Positions 42,070 through 50,501 of a stretch of 64,000 bases of DNA are shown one piece after another. The stretch's first letter is position 1. Each line of letters begins with the position of its first letter. Source of the stretch: Spirillospora albida (GTDB taxonomy: Bacteria > Actinomycetota > Actinomycetes > Streptosporangiales > Streptosporangiaceae). The DNA is taken from NCBI RefSeq assembly GCF_000718255.1, contig NZ_JOFJ01000001.1, forward strand, positions 372,001-436,000, read 5' to 3'. Below the pieces are notes generated by a model. It did no database searches and was not told the origin of the DNA. It was given only the letters and a program-made list of their open reading frames with translations. Made by a program: the position numbers and the translations under genes.

Positions 42070-43830
42070 ATGAGCACCACCATGTTCCGGCGCCTCCCCG
42101 TCGAGCACGCGACGGGCCGGCTGTACGGCGGGCGGCACCGGCTCCGCGTCGTGTACCGGACGCGCGACCTCATCGTGCTCGGCCTCGGCGTGATGATCGG
42201 CGCCGGCATCTTCAAGATCTCCGGCGAGCAGGCCGCGACCACCGCCGGCCCCGCCGTGATCGCCTCCTTCCTGATCGCGGGCGCGGTGTGCCTGCTCGCC
42301 GCCCTCTCCTACGCCGAACTGTCGTCGATCATCCCGGTGGCGGGCAGCGCCTACTCCTTCAGCTACGTCGCCTTCGGCGAGGTGTGGGCGTGGGTGGTGG
42401 GCTGGGCGCTCATCCTGGAACTGCTGCTCGCCGCGTCCGTCGTCGCCCGCGCCTGGTCCCTGTACGCGACGCAGGCGCTCGCCGACTTCGGCGTGCCCGT
42501 CCCGTCCCGGCTCGCCGGGATCATCGGCCAGGAGAAGGGCTTCGACCTCTTCGCGCTCGGCATCCTGCTGCTGCTCATCCTCATGCTCGCCACCGGCAGC
42601 CGGATGAGCCTGAAGAGCCTCTGGTTCATGGTGACGGCCAAGCTCATCGTCATCGGGCTCGTCATCGCCACCGGCCTGAAGTTCTTCTCCCCCGGCAACC
42701 TCACCCCGTTCGTCCCGCCCGCCCGCGAGGCGCCCGAGGACTCCCGGTCCGTGCTGGACGCGCTGCTCGGCGCCGTCGGCGGCGGCGCCCCCGAGGTGTT
42801 CGGGATCTGGGGGATCTTCGCCGCCGCGCCCGCGATCGCGTTCGCCTACATCGGCTTCGACCTGATCGCCACCGCGTCCGAGGAGACCGACGACGCGCCC
42901 CGCAAGGTGCCGCGCGGCATGCTGGCGAGCCTGCTCATCGCCGTCGTCCTGTACGTCGGCGTCGCCGTCGCCATGGTCGGGATGGTCTCCTACGGGGACC
43001 GCGGAACGTCCACGCCGCTGCTCGCCGACGCGTTCGAGCTCGTCGGCGCCGACTCCATGGGGAAGATCATCGATGTGGGCGCGGTGCTCGGGCTCACCAC
43101 CGTGATCCTGGTGGTGCTGATCAGCCTGACCCGGGTCGTGTTCTCGATGTCCCGCGACGGGCTGCTGCCCCGCCCGATCGCCGGGATGAGCCGCTACCGC
43201 GTCCCGTCCCGCGCCACGCTCGTCGCGGGCGGCGCCGCCGTGGTCATGTCGCAGACCGTCGACGTGCTGACGCTGGAGCAGATGGTCGTCATCGGGACGC
43301 TGTTCGCGTTCCTGTTCGTCGCCGCGTCCGTCCTCGCGCTGCGCAGGGACCAGCCCGACCTGCACCGCCCGTTCCGCGTGCCCGCCGCCCCGCTCACCGC
43401 GATCGTGACGATCCTCGCGACCGGCTGGCTGATGCTGAACCTCAAGGTGCAGACCTGGGGCTACTTCACCATCTGGATGGCCGCCGGGCTCGTCGTCTAC
43501 CTCGTCTACGGGCGCCGTCGCAGCGAGCTGCGGGCGCTGCTGGAGGCCCCGCCGCCGGAACGCCCGGTCGCCGCGCCGATGGCCCCCGCCCCGCCGCCGG
43601 GCGCCGTGCCGTTCCCCGGCGCCTGGGGCGCGCCGCCGCCCGACCCGCACCGGGTGCCACCCCCCGACACCCCGTACCCGACGGGGCGGTACTCGTCCGC
43701 GCCCCGTCCCCCGGACCGCCGGGACGACAGCGGCGCCTTCTCCCCTGCCCCGTACGAACCCGCCCCCCGCCCGCCGCGCCCGGACGAGGAATGGCCACCC
43801 CAGCAGGGCGGCGGCCGCCACCGCCGCTGA
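42070..43830 (+). CDS. APC-superfamily amino-acid permease with proline-rich tail
   Basis: The 586-residue transporter resembles cationic-amino-acid permeases (YfnA/CAT group). Twelve or so helices include RDLIVLGLGVMIGAGIFKIS, the conserved GA-GIF substrate loop, and LSYAELSSIIPVAGSAYSFS, AFAYIGFDLIATASEETDDA, with PRKVPRGMLASLLIAVVLYV following. After residue about 495 comes a long cytoplasmic Pro/Ala/Arg-rich extension, unusual for the family and possibly disordered. The ATG at 42070 follows GGGA. The likely substrate class is basic or neutral amino acids; the adjacent ggt could supply them. Confidence 0.88.
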   Translation: MSTTMFRRLPVEHATGRLYGGRHRLRVVYRTRDLIVLGLGVMIGAGIFKISGEQAATTAGPAVIASFLIAGAVCLLAALSYAELSSIIPVAGSAYSFSYVAFGEVWAWVVGWALILELLLAASVVARAWSLYATQALADFGVPVPSRLAGIIGQEKGFDLFALGILLLLILMLATGSRMSLKSLWFMVTAKLIVIGLVIATGLKFFSPGNLTPFVPPAREAPEDSRSVLDALLGAVGGGAPEVFGIWGIFAAAPAIAFAYIGFDLIATASEETDDAPRKVPRGMLASLLIAVVLYVGVAVAMVGMVSYGDRGTSTPLLADAFELVGADSMGKIIDVGAVLGLTTVILVVLISLTRVVFSMSRDGLLPRPIAGMSRYRVPSRATLVAGGAAVVMSQTVDVLTLEQMVVIGTLFAFLFVAASVLALRRDQPDLHRPFRVPAAPLTAIVTILATGWLMLNLKVQTWGYFTIWMAAGLVVYLVYGRRRSELRALLEAPPPERPVAAPMAPAPPPGAVPFPGAWGAPPPDPHRVPPPDTPYPTGRYSSAPRPPDRRDDSGAFSPAPYEPAPRPPRPDEEWPPQQGGGRHRR

Positions 43831-43929
43831 GGCCCGTGGCTCCGCGGTGGCTCCCGCTCCGCCCCCGCCGCTAAGATGACGACCGGCACACCCCCGATCA
43901 CCAGGCGTCCGGCACCGGGGGAACGCCTC

Positions 43930-44003
43930 GGGGCGGTAGCTCAGCTGGTCAGAGCAGGAGACTCATAATCTCCCGGTCGTGGGTTCGAGCCCCACCCGCC
44001 CTA
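43930..44003 (+). tRNA. tRNA with CAT anticodon (tRNA-Met, elongator type)
   Basis: All arms fold. Acceptor GGGGCGG (43930-43936) pairs with CCGCCCT (43996-44002, first pair G.U). The D stem is GCTC/GAGC. The anticodon stem GGAGA/TCTCC (43957-43961, 43969-43973) holds loop CTCATAA with anticodon CAT at 43964-43966. The T stem is GTGGG/CCCAC with TTCGAGC. The discriminator is A and CCA is not encoded. The GGTCAGAGC D-loop and paired acceptor argue against the initiator. A CAT-anticodon isoleucine tRNA cannot be fully excluded. TAAGAT at 43872-43877 is a possible -10 element. Confidence 0.92.
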
Positions 44004-44089
44004 CGGCCGGGCCGGCGCGCCCGCCGAGCTCGGCTCGCCCGCACCGTGGCCGCCCTCTCCGGGAGCCGCCGCGGGGGCCGGGGCGTCGT

Positions 44090-45085
44090 TCACGTCCGGG
44101 TGTGCGCCGCCTGCGGGATGGCCTCACCGTTCTGGGGCACCGCCCTCAGTTTCTGGAGCAGGCGCTGGCCCTGGCGGGGGCTCAGGTGGAGGCGGCGGCC
44201 CAGCTCCGCGCCCGTGATGTCGGGCTCCTTGTTCAGGACGACCAGGGCGCGGGCCTCGATGTCCGCCGTGACCTTGGCGGGGGGCTTCTTCGGCTGCGGT
44301 TCCGGACGGAGTTCCGGCATCGGCCGCACGGGCTCTTCGGCCCGGGGCTCCCGTATCGGAGCGGGGGCCTGTATCGGAGCGGGGGCCTGTATCGGAACGG
44401 GGTCCGGTTCGGGCGGCGGGGCCGTCAGGGCCGTCACGCGGGCCAGGGCCTCGTCCAGCATGACGCCGTCACGGAGCATCCAGACGACGTCGGCGGGGGC
44501 CTGCGACCTCCAGCGCCGGCCGTAGCGGGCGGTCAGCAGGGCCAGGGCGTGGCGGCGGCGCTGCTCGGCCTCGAGCGCCCGCGGATAGGACGTGATCTGC
44601 CACAGGACCATGCGGCGCCACAGGCGGAACGTCGAGAAGGGCGCCAGCAGCCAGCGGGCCGCGGGGACGCCCTCCCGGACGAGGCCCGCGGCGATCCCGG
44701 CGCGGCGGCGGATCGCGTGCCGGACGGCCTCCACGAACATCACGAACAGGACCGGCATCGCGGCGTGCATCACGATGCCGGTCGGATCGCCGTGCGCGGC
44801 GGAGACGTTCAGCCACACCGTCGCCGCCGTGAAGGCGAAGGCCGTCCAGCGCAGCGCGGGCATCGGCATCGCCAGCCACTCCAGCAGGAGCGCGACCGCC
44901 ACGAGCGCCAGGATGCCGAGGTCGACGCCGGCCGGCACGATCCACGCCCGGTCCCCGAACCAGGGCTCGGCGACCTCCCGGACGGACGCGAACGACCCAT
45001 AGCCGCCGAGCGCGGCGAGCCCGGCGAAGAACAGCCCGCCCACGGCGGCCAGGATGCGTTGGGCGCGGGTCAGCGGCTGGTCCAC
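44090..45085 (-). CDS. DUF2637 (SpdB-like) membrane protein with C-terminal HTH
   Basis: The 331-residue protein has four membrane helices in its first 130 residues (ILAAVGGLFFAGLAALGGYG, VPAGVDLGILALVAVALLLE, WTAFAFTAATVWLNVSAAHG, IVMHAAMPVLFVMFVEAVRH). This is the DUF2637 pattern found in plasmid-spread (Spd) proteins and in actinomycete integrative elements. A Pro-rich linker contains an 18-base tandem repeat (44353-44402) encoding PIQAPA units. The C-terminus looks like a winged helix (VTADIEARALVVLNKEPDIT, GAELGRRLHLSPRQGQRLLQ). GTG at 45085 is six bases after GAGGAG. Its end lies only 87 bases from the tRNA end. Confidence 0.82.
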   Translation of the reverse strand: MDQPLTRAQRILAAVGGLFFAGLAALGGYGSFASVREVAEPWFGDRAWIVPAGVDLGILALVAVALLLEWLAMPMPALRWTAFAFTAATVWLNVSAAHGDPTGIVMHAAMPVLFVMFVEAVRHAIRRRAGIAAGLVREGVPAARWLLAPFSTFRLWRRMVLWQITSYPRALEAEQRRRHALALLTARYGRRWRSQAPADVVWMLRDGVMLDEALARVTALTAPPPEPDPVPIQAPAPIQAPAPIREPRAEEPVRPMPELRPEPQPKKPPAKVTADIEARALVVLNKEPDITGAELGRRLHLSPRQGQRLLQKLRAVPQNGEAIPQAAHTRT

Positions 45086-45253
45086 GGTGCTCTCCTCAGG
45101 TGATCTCCACGGGACGGTAGCGCGAGAAGTCGCCCATCGCGCCCGAAACCCCCCGAAGATGTGCATCGGACGGGTGCGACAGGGGGGATCGGGCGGGATT
45201 GTGTCGTAGGCGCGGCGTACCGTTGTCGGGTCCACGGACGAGGGGGGACGGCC

Positions 45254-45637
45254 TTGAAACTGCTCACCGCCACCGACTCCAGCCAGGGATTCCGCGACAA
45301 CGACTTCGACTGGTGCGTCGAGGGCGAGCTCGTGCACATCGGCGCCGTGTGCGACCGCGACGGCGACGACCCCGACGGCGGATGCGGCTGCGGCCGCGCC
45401 TTCGCCGGGCTGAACTCGCATCGCGCGACGACGACCGCGATGGTGCGCGAGGTCCCGGGGTTCACCGACGCCGACTACGTGGAGGCGATCCGCTCCAGCC
45501 TCGAGCAGCAGGGCTGCGACCCCACGTTCGCCGAGCACGAGGCGGCGCTGCTGCGCTGCCTCGTCCGCGACTGGCCGGTGGGCGCCGTCGTCGAGCGGCG
45601 GCTGAACGAGATCGTCGTCCGGCGCGTCGTGGTGTGA
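45254..45637 (+). CDS. conserved Cys-rich hypothetical protein
   Basis: This 127-residue protein (LKLLTATDSSQGFRDNDFDW, CVEGELVHIGAVCDRDGDDP, DGGCGCGRAFAGLNSHRATT) is of a conserved actinobacterial type that I cannot assign. Cysteines in the CDRDGDDPDGGCGCG segment and an H/R-rich stretch could bind metal. The second half is helical and acidic. It starts at TTG 45254 behind a long G-run; the extra upstream codons lack family character. It is divergent from the DUF2637 gene, 168 bases apart. Confidence 0.65.
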   Translation: MKLLTATDSSQGFRDNDFDWCVEGELVHIGAVCDRDGDDPDGGCGCGRAFAGLNSHRATTTAMVREVPGFTDADYVEAIRSSLEQQGCDPTFAEHEAALLRCLVRDWPVGAVVERRLNEIVVRRVVV

Positions 45638-45684
45638 CGCCCGCGTCCCCCTGCGGGATGAGGCCGCATCAGACCTGACGCGGA

Positions 45685-45714
45685 GTGACGCGTGCACAGG
45701 GGCGTCGGTAGGGT
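45685..45714 (+). promoter_or_regulatory. probable leaderless promoter of lprG
   Basis: GTGACG (45685-45690) and TAGGGT (45709-45714) are 18 bases apart, resembling -35 and -10 elements. Seven bases after the -10 lies the ATG of lprG at 45721, so transcription should start at or next to the start codon. There is no ribosome-binding site between them. Confidence 0.5.
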
Positions 45715-45720
45715 CCGCCT

Positions 45721-46404
45721 ATGTTCAGACGCATCCTGGCCCTCGCCCCGCTGTCCCTGGCACTCGTGGCGACCGGTGCCTGCAGCGGCGACGGCGGCGA
45801 CGGCGGCACCAAGGCGGACTTCGACGCCGCCCAGGTGGTCCAGCGGTCGGCGACCGCGATGGGGAACCTGAAGAGCGTCGGGTTCACGGTGTCGTCCGAC
45901 GGCACGACCCCGATCATGGTCAAGGGCGCCGACATGAAGCTGCTCCGCGGCGGGGACGCGCAGGGCACGCTCACCATCGAGCGGTCCGGCCAGAACGTCG
46001 AGATGAAGGTCGTCGCGCTGGGGCCGGTCATCTACCTGAACCCCGGGACGGGCGGCTGGCAGCGGCTGCCGAAGGCCCTCGCCGCCGGCACCTACGACCC
46101 GTCGGCGGTCCTCGACCCCGAGCGCGGCATCGCCAAGCTGCTGGGCTCGGTGACCGGGCCCAGGGCCGAGGCCGAGGAGAAGGTGAACGGCAAGGAGACC
46201 TACCGGGTCGGCGTGACGCTGCCGAAGGACCGGATCGCGGGGCTCGTCCCCGGCATCGACAGCGACCTGCGCGGCCGGCTCTGGGTGAACAAGGCCGACA
46301 ACCGCCTCGTGAAGGTGCGCGGGCAGTTCCCCGACGGCAAGGGCGCGGTGGTCATCGACTGCACCGAGTTCGACGTCCCCTACAAGATCAGCGCGCCGAG
46401 GTGA
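45721..46404 (+). CDS. lprG: LprG-type (LppX/LprAFG) lipoprotein
   Basis: The 227-residue lipoprotein has a signal peptide with lipobox ATGAC (Cys21) and the LppX_LprAFG fold pattern: VVQRSATAMGNLKSVGFTVS, LTIERSGQNVEMKVVALGPV, IYLNPGTGGWQRLPKALAAG, TYDPSAVLDPERGIAKLL, and LRGRLWVNKADNRLVKVRGQ. In mycobacteria LprG holds triacylated glycolipids and triacylglycerol in a cavity and works with the MFS protein P55 (Rv1410c) to export them. Here its stop overlaps the start of a P55 homolog by four bases, the same arrangement. Lipid carriage across the envelope is the likely job. Confidence 0.9.
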   Translation: MFRRILALAPLSLALVATGACSGDGGDGGTKADFDAAQVVQRSATAMGNLKSVGFTVSSDGTTPIMVKGADMKLLRGGDAQGTLTIERSGQNVEMKVVALGPVIYLNPGTGGWQRLPKALAAGTYDPSAVLDPERGIAKLLGSVTGPRAEAEEKVNGKETYRVGVTLPKDRIAGLVPGIDSDLRGRLWVNKADNRLVKVRGQFPDGKGAVVIDCTEFDVPYKISAPR

Positions 46405-47918
46405 GCCGCCGCCGGGTCGCGATCGGGGCCGGCGGCGCGGTGGTGCTGCTGGCCGCGCTGGACGCCTACGTCGTCACCACCGTGCTGCTGCCGATCATCA
46501 AGGACCTCGGCATCCCGGTCAACCGGCTGGAGCGGGTGACCCCCGTCCTCACCGGCTTCCTGCTGGGCTACGTGGCGGCGATGCCGCTGATCGGGCAGCT
46601 GTCGGACCGGTTCGGCCGGCGGGCGCCGCTGCAGGCGTGCCTGTTCTTCTTCGCGGCCGGGTCGGCGGTGACGGCGCTCGCGCACGGCGTCCCGCTCCTG
46701 ACGGCCGGACGCGTCGTCCAGGGCATCGCGGGCGGCGCCCTCCTGCCGGTCACGATGGCCCTCGCGGGCGACCTGTGGGACGAGCGGCAGCGGCCGGTCG
46801 TGCTCGGCGCGGTCGGGGCGGCGCAGGAGCTCGGCAGCGTGCTCGGCCCGCTGTACGGCGCCGGCATCGCGGCCGTCATGGACTGGCGGGCCATCTTCTG
46901 GATCAACCTGCCGCTGAGCGCGGTCGCGATGGTCGCCGTCTGGTACGCGGTGCCGGGCGGGCGGGGCGAGGGGCCGCGTCCGGGCGTGGACGTCGTCGGC
47001 GGCCTGCTGCTCGCCCTGGGCCTCGGGCTGCTGGTCGGCGGCGTCTACAACCCGGAGCCGCAGGAGTCGGCCCTGCCACCGTGGGGCGCTCCGCTGCTGG
47101 CGGCGGGCGCCGCGGCGCTGGTGGTGTTCGTGCTCTGGGAGCTGCGGGCGAGGACGCGGCTGTTCGACCTCACCGGTGTGCGGCGCGGCCCGCTGCTGGC
47201 CACGCTGGGCGTGAGCCTGCTGTCGGGCGCGGCGCTGATGGTGACGCTCGTCGACGTGGTGCTCGTGGCGAAGACCGTCCTGCGCAAGGACGACCTGGAC
47301 GGCGCGCTCCTGCTGACCCGGTTCCTCGTGGCGCTGCCGATCGCGGCGATCGCGGGCGGCCTCATCGCCCGCCGGTACGGCGAGCGGTGGCCGATGGCCG
47401 CCGGGATGGCGGTCTCGGCGGGCGGCTACCTGCTGATCGCGGGCTGGCCCGCCGACCTGGCGGACGCGTCGTACGGCCCGCTCCCCCGGATGGACGTCGA
47501 CCTCGTCGTGACCGGCTTCGGGCTGGGCCTCGTCATCGCGCCGGTGTCGTCGGCGGTGCTGGCGTTCGTCCCGGCGGCACGGCACGGCGTCGCGTCGGCG
47601 GCCGTCGTCGTCGCGCGCATGATGGGGATGCTGCTCGGCGTGTCGGCCCTGTCGGCGTGGGGGTTCCACCGGTTCCACGTGCTGACCGCCGACCTGCGCC
47701 CGCCGCTGCCGTTCGGGATGCCCGACGCCGAGTTCGAGCGCCGCATGAAGATCTACAACGCGGCGCTGGACGAGGCGCTGCGCCGCGAGTACCAGGAGAT
47801 CTTCTGGATCACGGCGGCGCTGTGCGCGCTGGGTGCGCTGCTCGCACTGACCGTGACCGCCGGGCGGAACGGGGACGTTCCGGCTCCCGCGTCCCGGGAC
47901 GAACTCTTGACACGCTGA
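46401..47918 (+). CDS. P55-type MFS transporter partnered with LprG
   Basis: This 505-residue, about 14-helix transporter aligns well with M. tuberculosis Rv1410c (P55). Shared stretches include LAALDAYVVTTVLLPI near the start, MPLIGQLSDRFGRRAPLQ, GAAQELGSVLGPLYG, DVVGGLLLALGLGLLVGGVYNPEP and the C-terminal HGVASAAVVVARMMGMLLGV. The GTG start overlaps the lprG stop (GTGA). In mycobacteria the pair exports triacylglycerol-like lipids and supports resistance to some drugs. The downstream esterase and two triacylglycerol synthases support a lipid role here too, which is an inference. Confidence 0.92.
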   Translation: MSRRRVAIGAGGAVVLLAALDAYVVTTVLLPIIKDLGIPVNRLERVTPVLTGFLLGYVAAMPLIGQLSDRFGRRAPLQACLFFFAAGSAVTALAHGVPLLTAGRVVQGIAGGALLPVTMALAGDLWDERQRPVVLGAVGAAQELGSVLGPLYGAGIAAVMDWRAIFWINLPLSAVAMVAVWYAVPGGRGEGPRPGVDVVGGLLLALGLGLLVGGVYNPEPQESALPPWGAPLLAAGAAALVVFVLWELRARTRLFDLTGVRRGPLLATLGVSLLSGAALMVTLVDVVLVAKTVLRKDDLDGALLLTRFLVALPIAAIAGGLIARRYGERWPMAAGMAVSAGGYLLIAGWPADLADASYGPLPRMDVDLVVTGFGLGLVIAPVSSAVLAFVPAARHGVASAAVVVARMMGMLLGVSALSAWGFHRFHVLTADLRPPLPFGMPDAEFERRMKIYNAALDEALRREYQEIFWITAALCALGALLALTVTAGRNGDVPAPASRDELLTR

Positions 47919-47989
47919 TCACCCGGGTTGCAGGATCCCCCCAGCCCCGCGCCGCCATTGGGCGGGCCGGGGCCGAGGGGAGAACGCCG

Positions 47990-48958
47990 ATGAACCCGGT
48001 GATCGAGCAGCGTCCGGGCGCCACCGTCCGGGCCCGGCTGACCGCGCAAGGCCTGCGGGCCACGGTGGGTCCCCTGCTGAACTACTGGCCGCTGAGCAGG
48101 CACGGGCTGCGGCCCGCGTTCGCGATCGACGCGGCGGCGCCGCTGGCGCTGCCCGCGCCGCGCTGGGCGCGAGTCGAGAAGGTGGCGTTCCCCGGCTTCC
48201 ACGCCGAGTGGGTGCGGGCCCCGCAGGCCGACCCCGACCAGGTCGTCCTGTACTTCCACGGCGGCGGGTTCTTCTCCTGCGGGCTGCGGACGCACCGCCG
48301 GATGGTCGCCCGGATCTCCGCCGCGTCCGGCGCGTCGGTGCTGTCGGTCGCGTACCGGCAGCTCCCGGCGGCGCCGCTCGCGACGTCGGTCGCGGACTGC
48401 GCGGACGCCTACCGGTGGCTGCTGGACGAGGGGTACGACGCGTCCCGGATCGCGATCGCGGGCGACTCGGCGGGCGGCTTCCTGGCGTTCGCGGCGACGC
48501 TGAACGCCCTCGCGGACGGGCTGCCGTCCCCGGCGGCGCTGGTCGCGCTGGCGCCGCTCACCGACCTCGACCACACCACGAAGGTCGGGCACGCGAACGC
48601 GGCGCTGGACGCCTACCTGCCGGCCGCGCGGGTCGAGCGGCTCGCGACGCTGCTCACCGAGGGCGCCGTCCCCCTCGACCCGATGCTGTCGCCGGTGAAC
48701 GCGAGCCTCGCCGGCCTGCCGCCCGTCCTGATCCAGGTGGGGTCGACGGAGATGCTGCTGCCGGACGCGGAGCTGATGGCGCACCGCCTCGCCGACGCGG
48801 GCGTGCCGTGCCGGCTGCAGATCTGGGAGCGGCAGGTGCACGTCTTCCAGGTGTTCGCCGACCTGATTCCGGAGGGGCTGGCGGCGCTGCACGAGGTCGG
48901 CGCGTTCGTGCGCGAGCATACCGCCGGAGCGGCGCGGCGCGATTCGATCGCCGCCTGA
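47990..48958 (+). CDS. HSL-family alpha/beta hydrolase (lipase/esterase)
   Basis: The 322-residue enzyme belongs to the hormone-sensitive-lipase family. The oxyanion-hole motif is YFHGGGFFSCG, and the nucleophile Ser160 is in GDSAGG. Acid and histidine residues follow in PVLIQVGSTEMLLPDAELMA and WERQVHVFQVF. Family members cut short to medium acyl esters; mycobacterial relatives (LipW/LipN group) lie near lipid genes. It has no signal peptide and is probably cytoplasmic. GAGGGGAGA precedes the ATG. It follows p55 by 71 bases on the same strand and precedes the two WS/DGAT genes, so a role in neutral-lipid turnover is likely. Confidence 0.9.
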   Translation: MNPVIEQRPGATVRARLTAQGLRATVGPLLNYWPLSRHGLRPAFAIDAAAPLALPAPRWARVEKVAFPGFHAEWVRAPQADPDQVVLYFHGGGFFSCGLRTHRRMVARISAASGASVLSVAYRQLPAAPLATSVADCADAYRWLLDEGYDASRIAIAGDSAGGFLAFAATLNALADGLPSPAALVALAPLTDLDHTTKVGHANAALDAYLPAARVERLATLLTEGAVPLDPMLSPVNASLAGLPPVLIQVGSTEMLLPDAELMAHRLADAGVPCRLQIWERQVHVFQVFADLIPEGLAALHEVGAFVREHTAGAARRDSIAA

Positions 48959-49098
48959 GCACGCCGGTGGTCCCCTGACAACCATCCCGTCCGGTTCGGG
49001 CCGTTGATTCCCTCTGTCCGATTGGACGGGGCATCGGCGGGGAGTGGTTAGGAATCCCCCGGTGAGGACAGGACGGTGCGACCGTGCAGGACGACCAC

Positions 49099-50481
49099 AT
49101 GGAGCGGATGAGCGGGCTCGACGCGGGTTTCTTCTTCGCGGAGTCGGAGACGACCCCGTTGCACATCGCGTCGGTGACGGTCTTCGAGGGACCGGCGCCC
49201 ACCTACGGCGAGGTGGTGCGGGCGGTGGTCGCGAAACTGCCGCGCGTGCCCCGCTACCGGCAGCGGGTCCGGACCGTGCCGCTGAACCTCGGGCGGCCCG
49301 TGTGGGTGGACGACCCGCACTTCCAGATCCTCTACCACGTCCGCCACACGGCCGTCCCGGCGCCCGGCGACCCGGAGCAGCTCCGCAACCTGGCCGGGCG
49401 GGTGCTGTCCCAGCGGCTCGACAAGGCGAAGCCGCTGTGGGAGGTCTGGCTGGTCGAGGGCCTCGCCGACGGCCGCTGGGCACTGATCACCAAGGTGCAC
49501 CACTGCGTCGTGGACGGCGTCGGCGGCGTCGACCTGCTGACCACGCTGTTCGATCTCGAGCGCGAACCGGAGCCGCCGGAGGAGCCCGCGGAGCTGCCCA
49601 AGGCGGCGGCCGCCCCCTCCTCGGCGGCGCTGCTCGCCTCCGGGCTCCGCGACCAGGTCGCGGGCCCGCTGCGGCAGGTCGCCCGCGCCCCGGAACTCGC
49701 CCGCGGGCTGATCAGCGGCCGGACGCTGCGCACCGTCGGCGTCGAGTTCCCGCGCGCCCTCGGCCGCATCGCCCGCCCGACCACGGGATCGCTGAACGGC
49801 CCGCTCGGACCGCACCGCCGCTGGATGTGGACGCACGCGGACCTGGACGAGATCCGCCGCATCCGGAAGGCGTTCGGCGGCACCGTCAACGACGTGATCC
49901 TCGCGGCGGTCACCGCCGGGTTCCGGCGGGTGCTGGCGGAGCGCGGCGAGCTGGCGGGCGGCACCCTCGTCCGGACCCTCGTGCCCGTCTCCGTCCGGAC
50001 CGGCGACCAGCACGGCGAGGTCGGCAACCGGGTGTCGGGCGTCCTCGTCAACCTCCCCGCGGGCGAGGAGGACCCGCGCCGCCGCCTGTTCCAGATCCGC
50101 CGCCAGATGAACGACGTGAAGCGCACCCACCAGGCGGTGGGCGGGGAGGTCCTCGCCGGGCTCGCCGGGTTCGCGCCGACGCTCCTGGCGCTCGGCTCCC
50201 GGTACGCGCTGAGCCATGCCCAGCCGCTCGTGCAGACCGTCGTGACGAACGTCCCCGGCCCGCCCTTCCCGCTGTACGTGCTGGGGCGGCGGCTGGAGGG
50301 CCTGTACCCGTTCGTTCCGCTCGCCGCCGGCGTCCGCGCCGGGGTGGCGATCTTCTCCTACGAGGGGCGGCTGACGTTCGGGCTCACCGGCGACTTCGAC
50401 GGCATGCCCGACCTGGACGTCCTCGCCGACGGGATCCGGGCCGGGTTCGGCGAGCTGGCCGGGCTCGCCGACGGCGACTGA
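49099..50481 (+). CDS. wax ester synthase/diacylglycerol acyltransferase (WS/DGAT) 1
   Basis: The 460-residue enzyme transfers a fatty acyl group from acyl-CoA to diacylglycerol or a fatty alcohol, making triacylglycerol or wax ester. The active-site motif HHCVVDG begins at His134. Other family blocks are MSGLDAGFFFAESETTPLHI, VPRYRQRVRTVPL, ATVTAGF-type text near residue 275 (TVNDVILAAVTAGFRRVLAE) and TNVPGPPFPLYVLGRRLEGL near the end. ATG 49099 follows AGGA by seven bases; GTG at 49084 would add five residues. The next gene is a second WS/DGAT, and 65 bases are identical between them (49288-49352). Confidence 0.93.
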   Translation: MERMSGLDAGFFFAESETTPLHIASVTVFEGPAPTYGEVVRAVVAKLPRVPRYRQRVRTVPLNLGRPVWVDDPHFQILYHVRHTAVPAPGDPEQLRNLAGRVLSQRLDKAKPLWEVWLVEGLADGRWALITKVHHCVVDGVGGVDLLTTLFDLEREPEPPEEPAELPKAAAAPSSAALLASGLRDQVAGPLRQVARAPELARGLISGRTLRTVGVEFPRALGRIARPTTGSLNGPLGPHRRWMWTHADLDEIRRIRKAFGGTVNDVILAAVTAGFRRVLAERGELAGGTLVRTLVPVSVRTGDQHGEVGNRVSGVLVNLPAGEEDPRRRLFQIRRQMNDVKRTHQAVGGEVLAGLAGFAPTLLALGSRYALSHAQPLVQTVVTNVPGPPFPLYVLGRRLEGLYPFVPLAAGVRAGVAIFSYEGRLTFGLTGDFDGMPDLDVLADGIRAGFGELAGLADGD

Positions 50482-50501
50482 CCAAGAGAGGTGATCCCCC
50501 C

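Noticed and set aside
43930..44003. Initiator tRNA-fMet
   Set aside because: The acceptor stem is paired at its first position, and the anticodon stem lacks the three consecutive G-C pairs of initiator tRNAs.
44353..44402. Tandem repeat as a mobile element end
   Set aside because: The 18-base repeat is in frame within the DUF2637 gene and encodes a Pro-rich linker; it is ordinary coding microsatellite.
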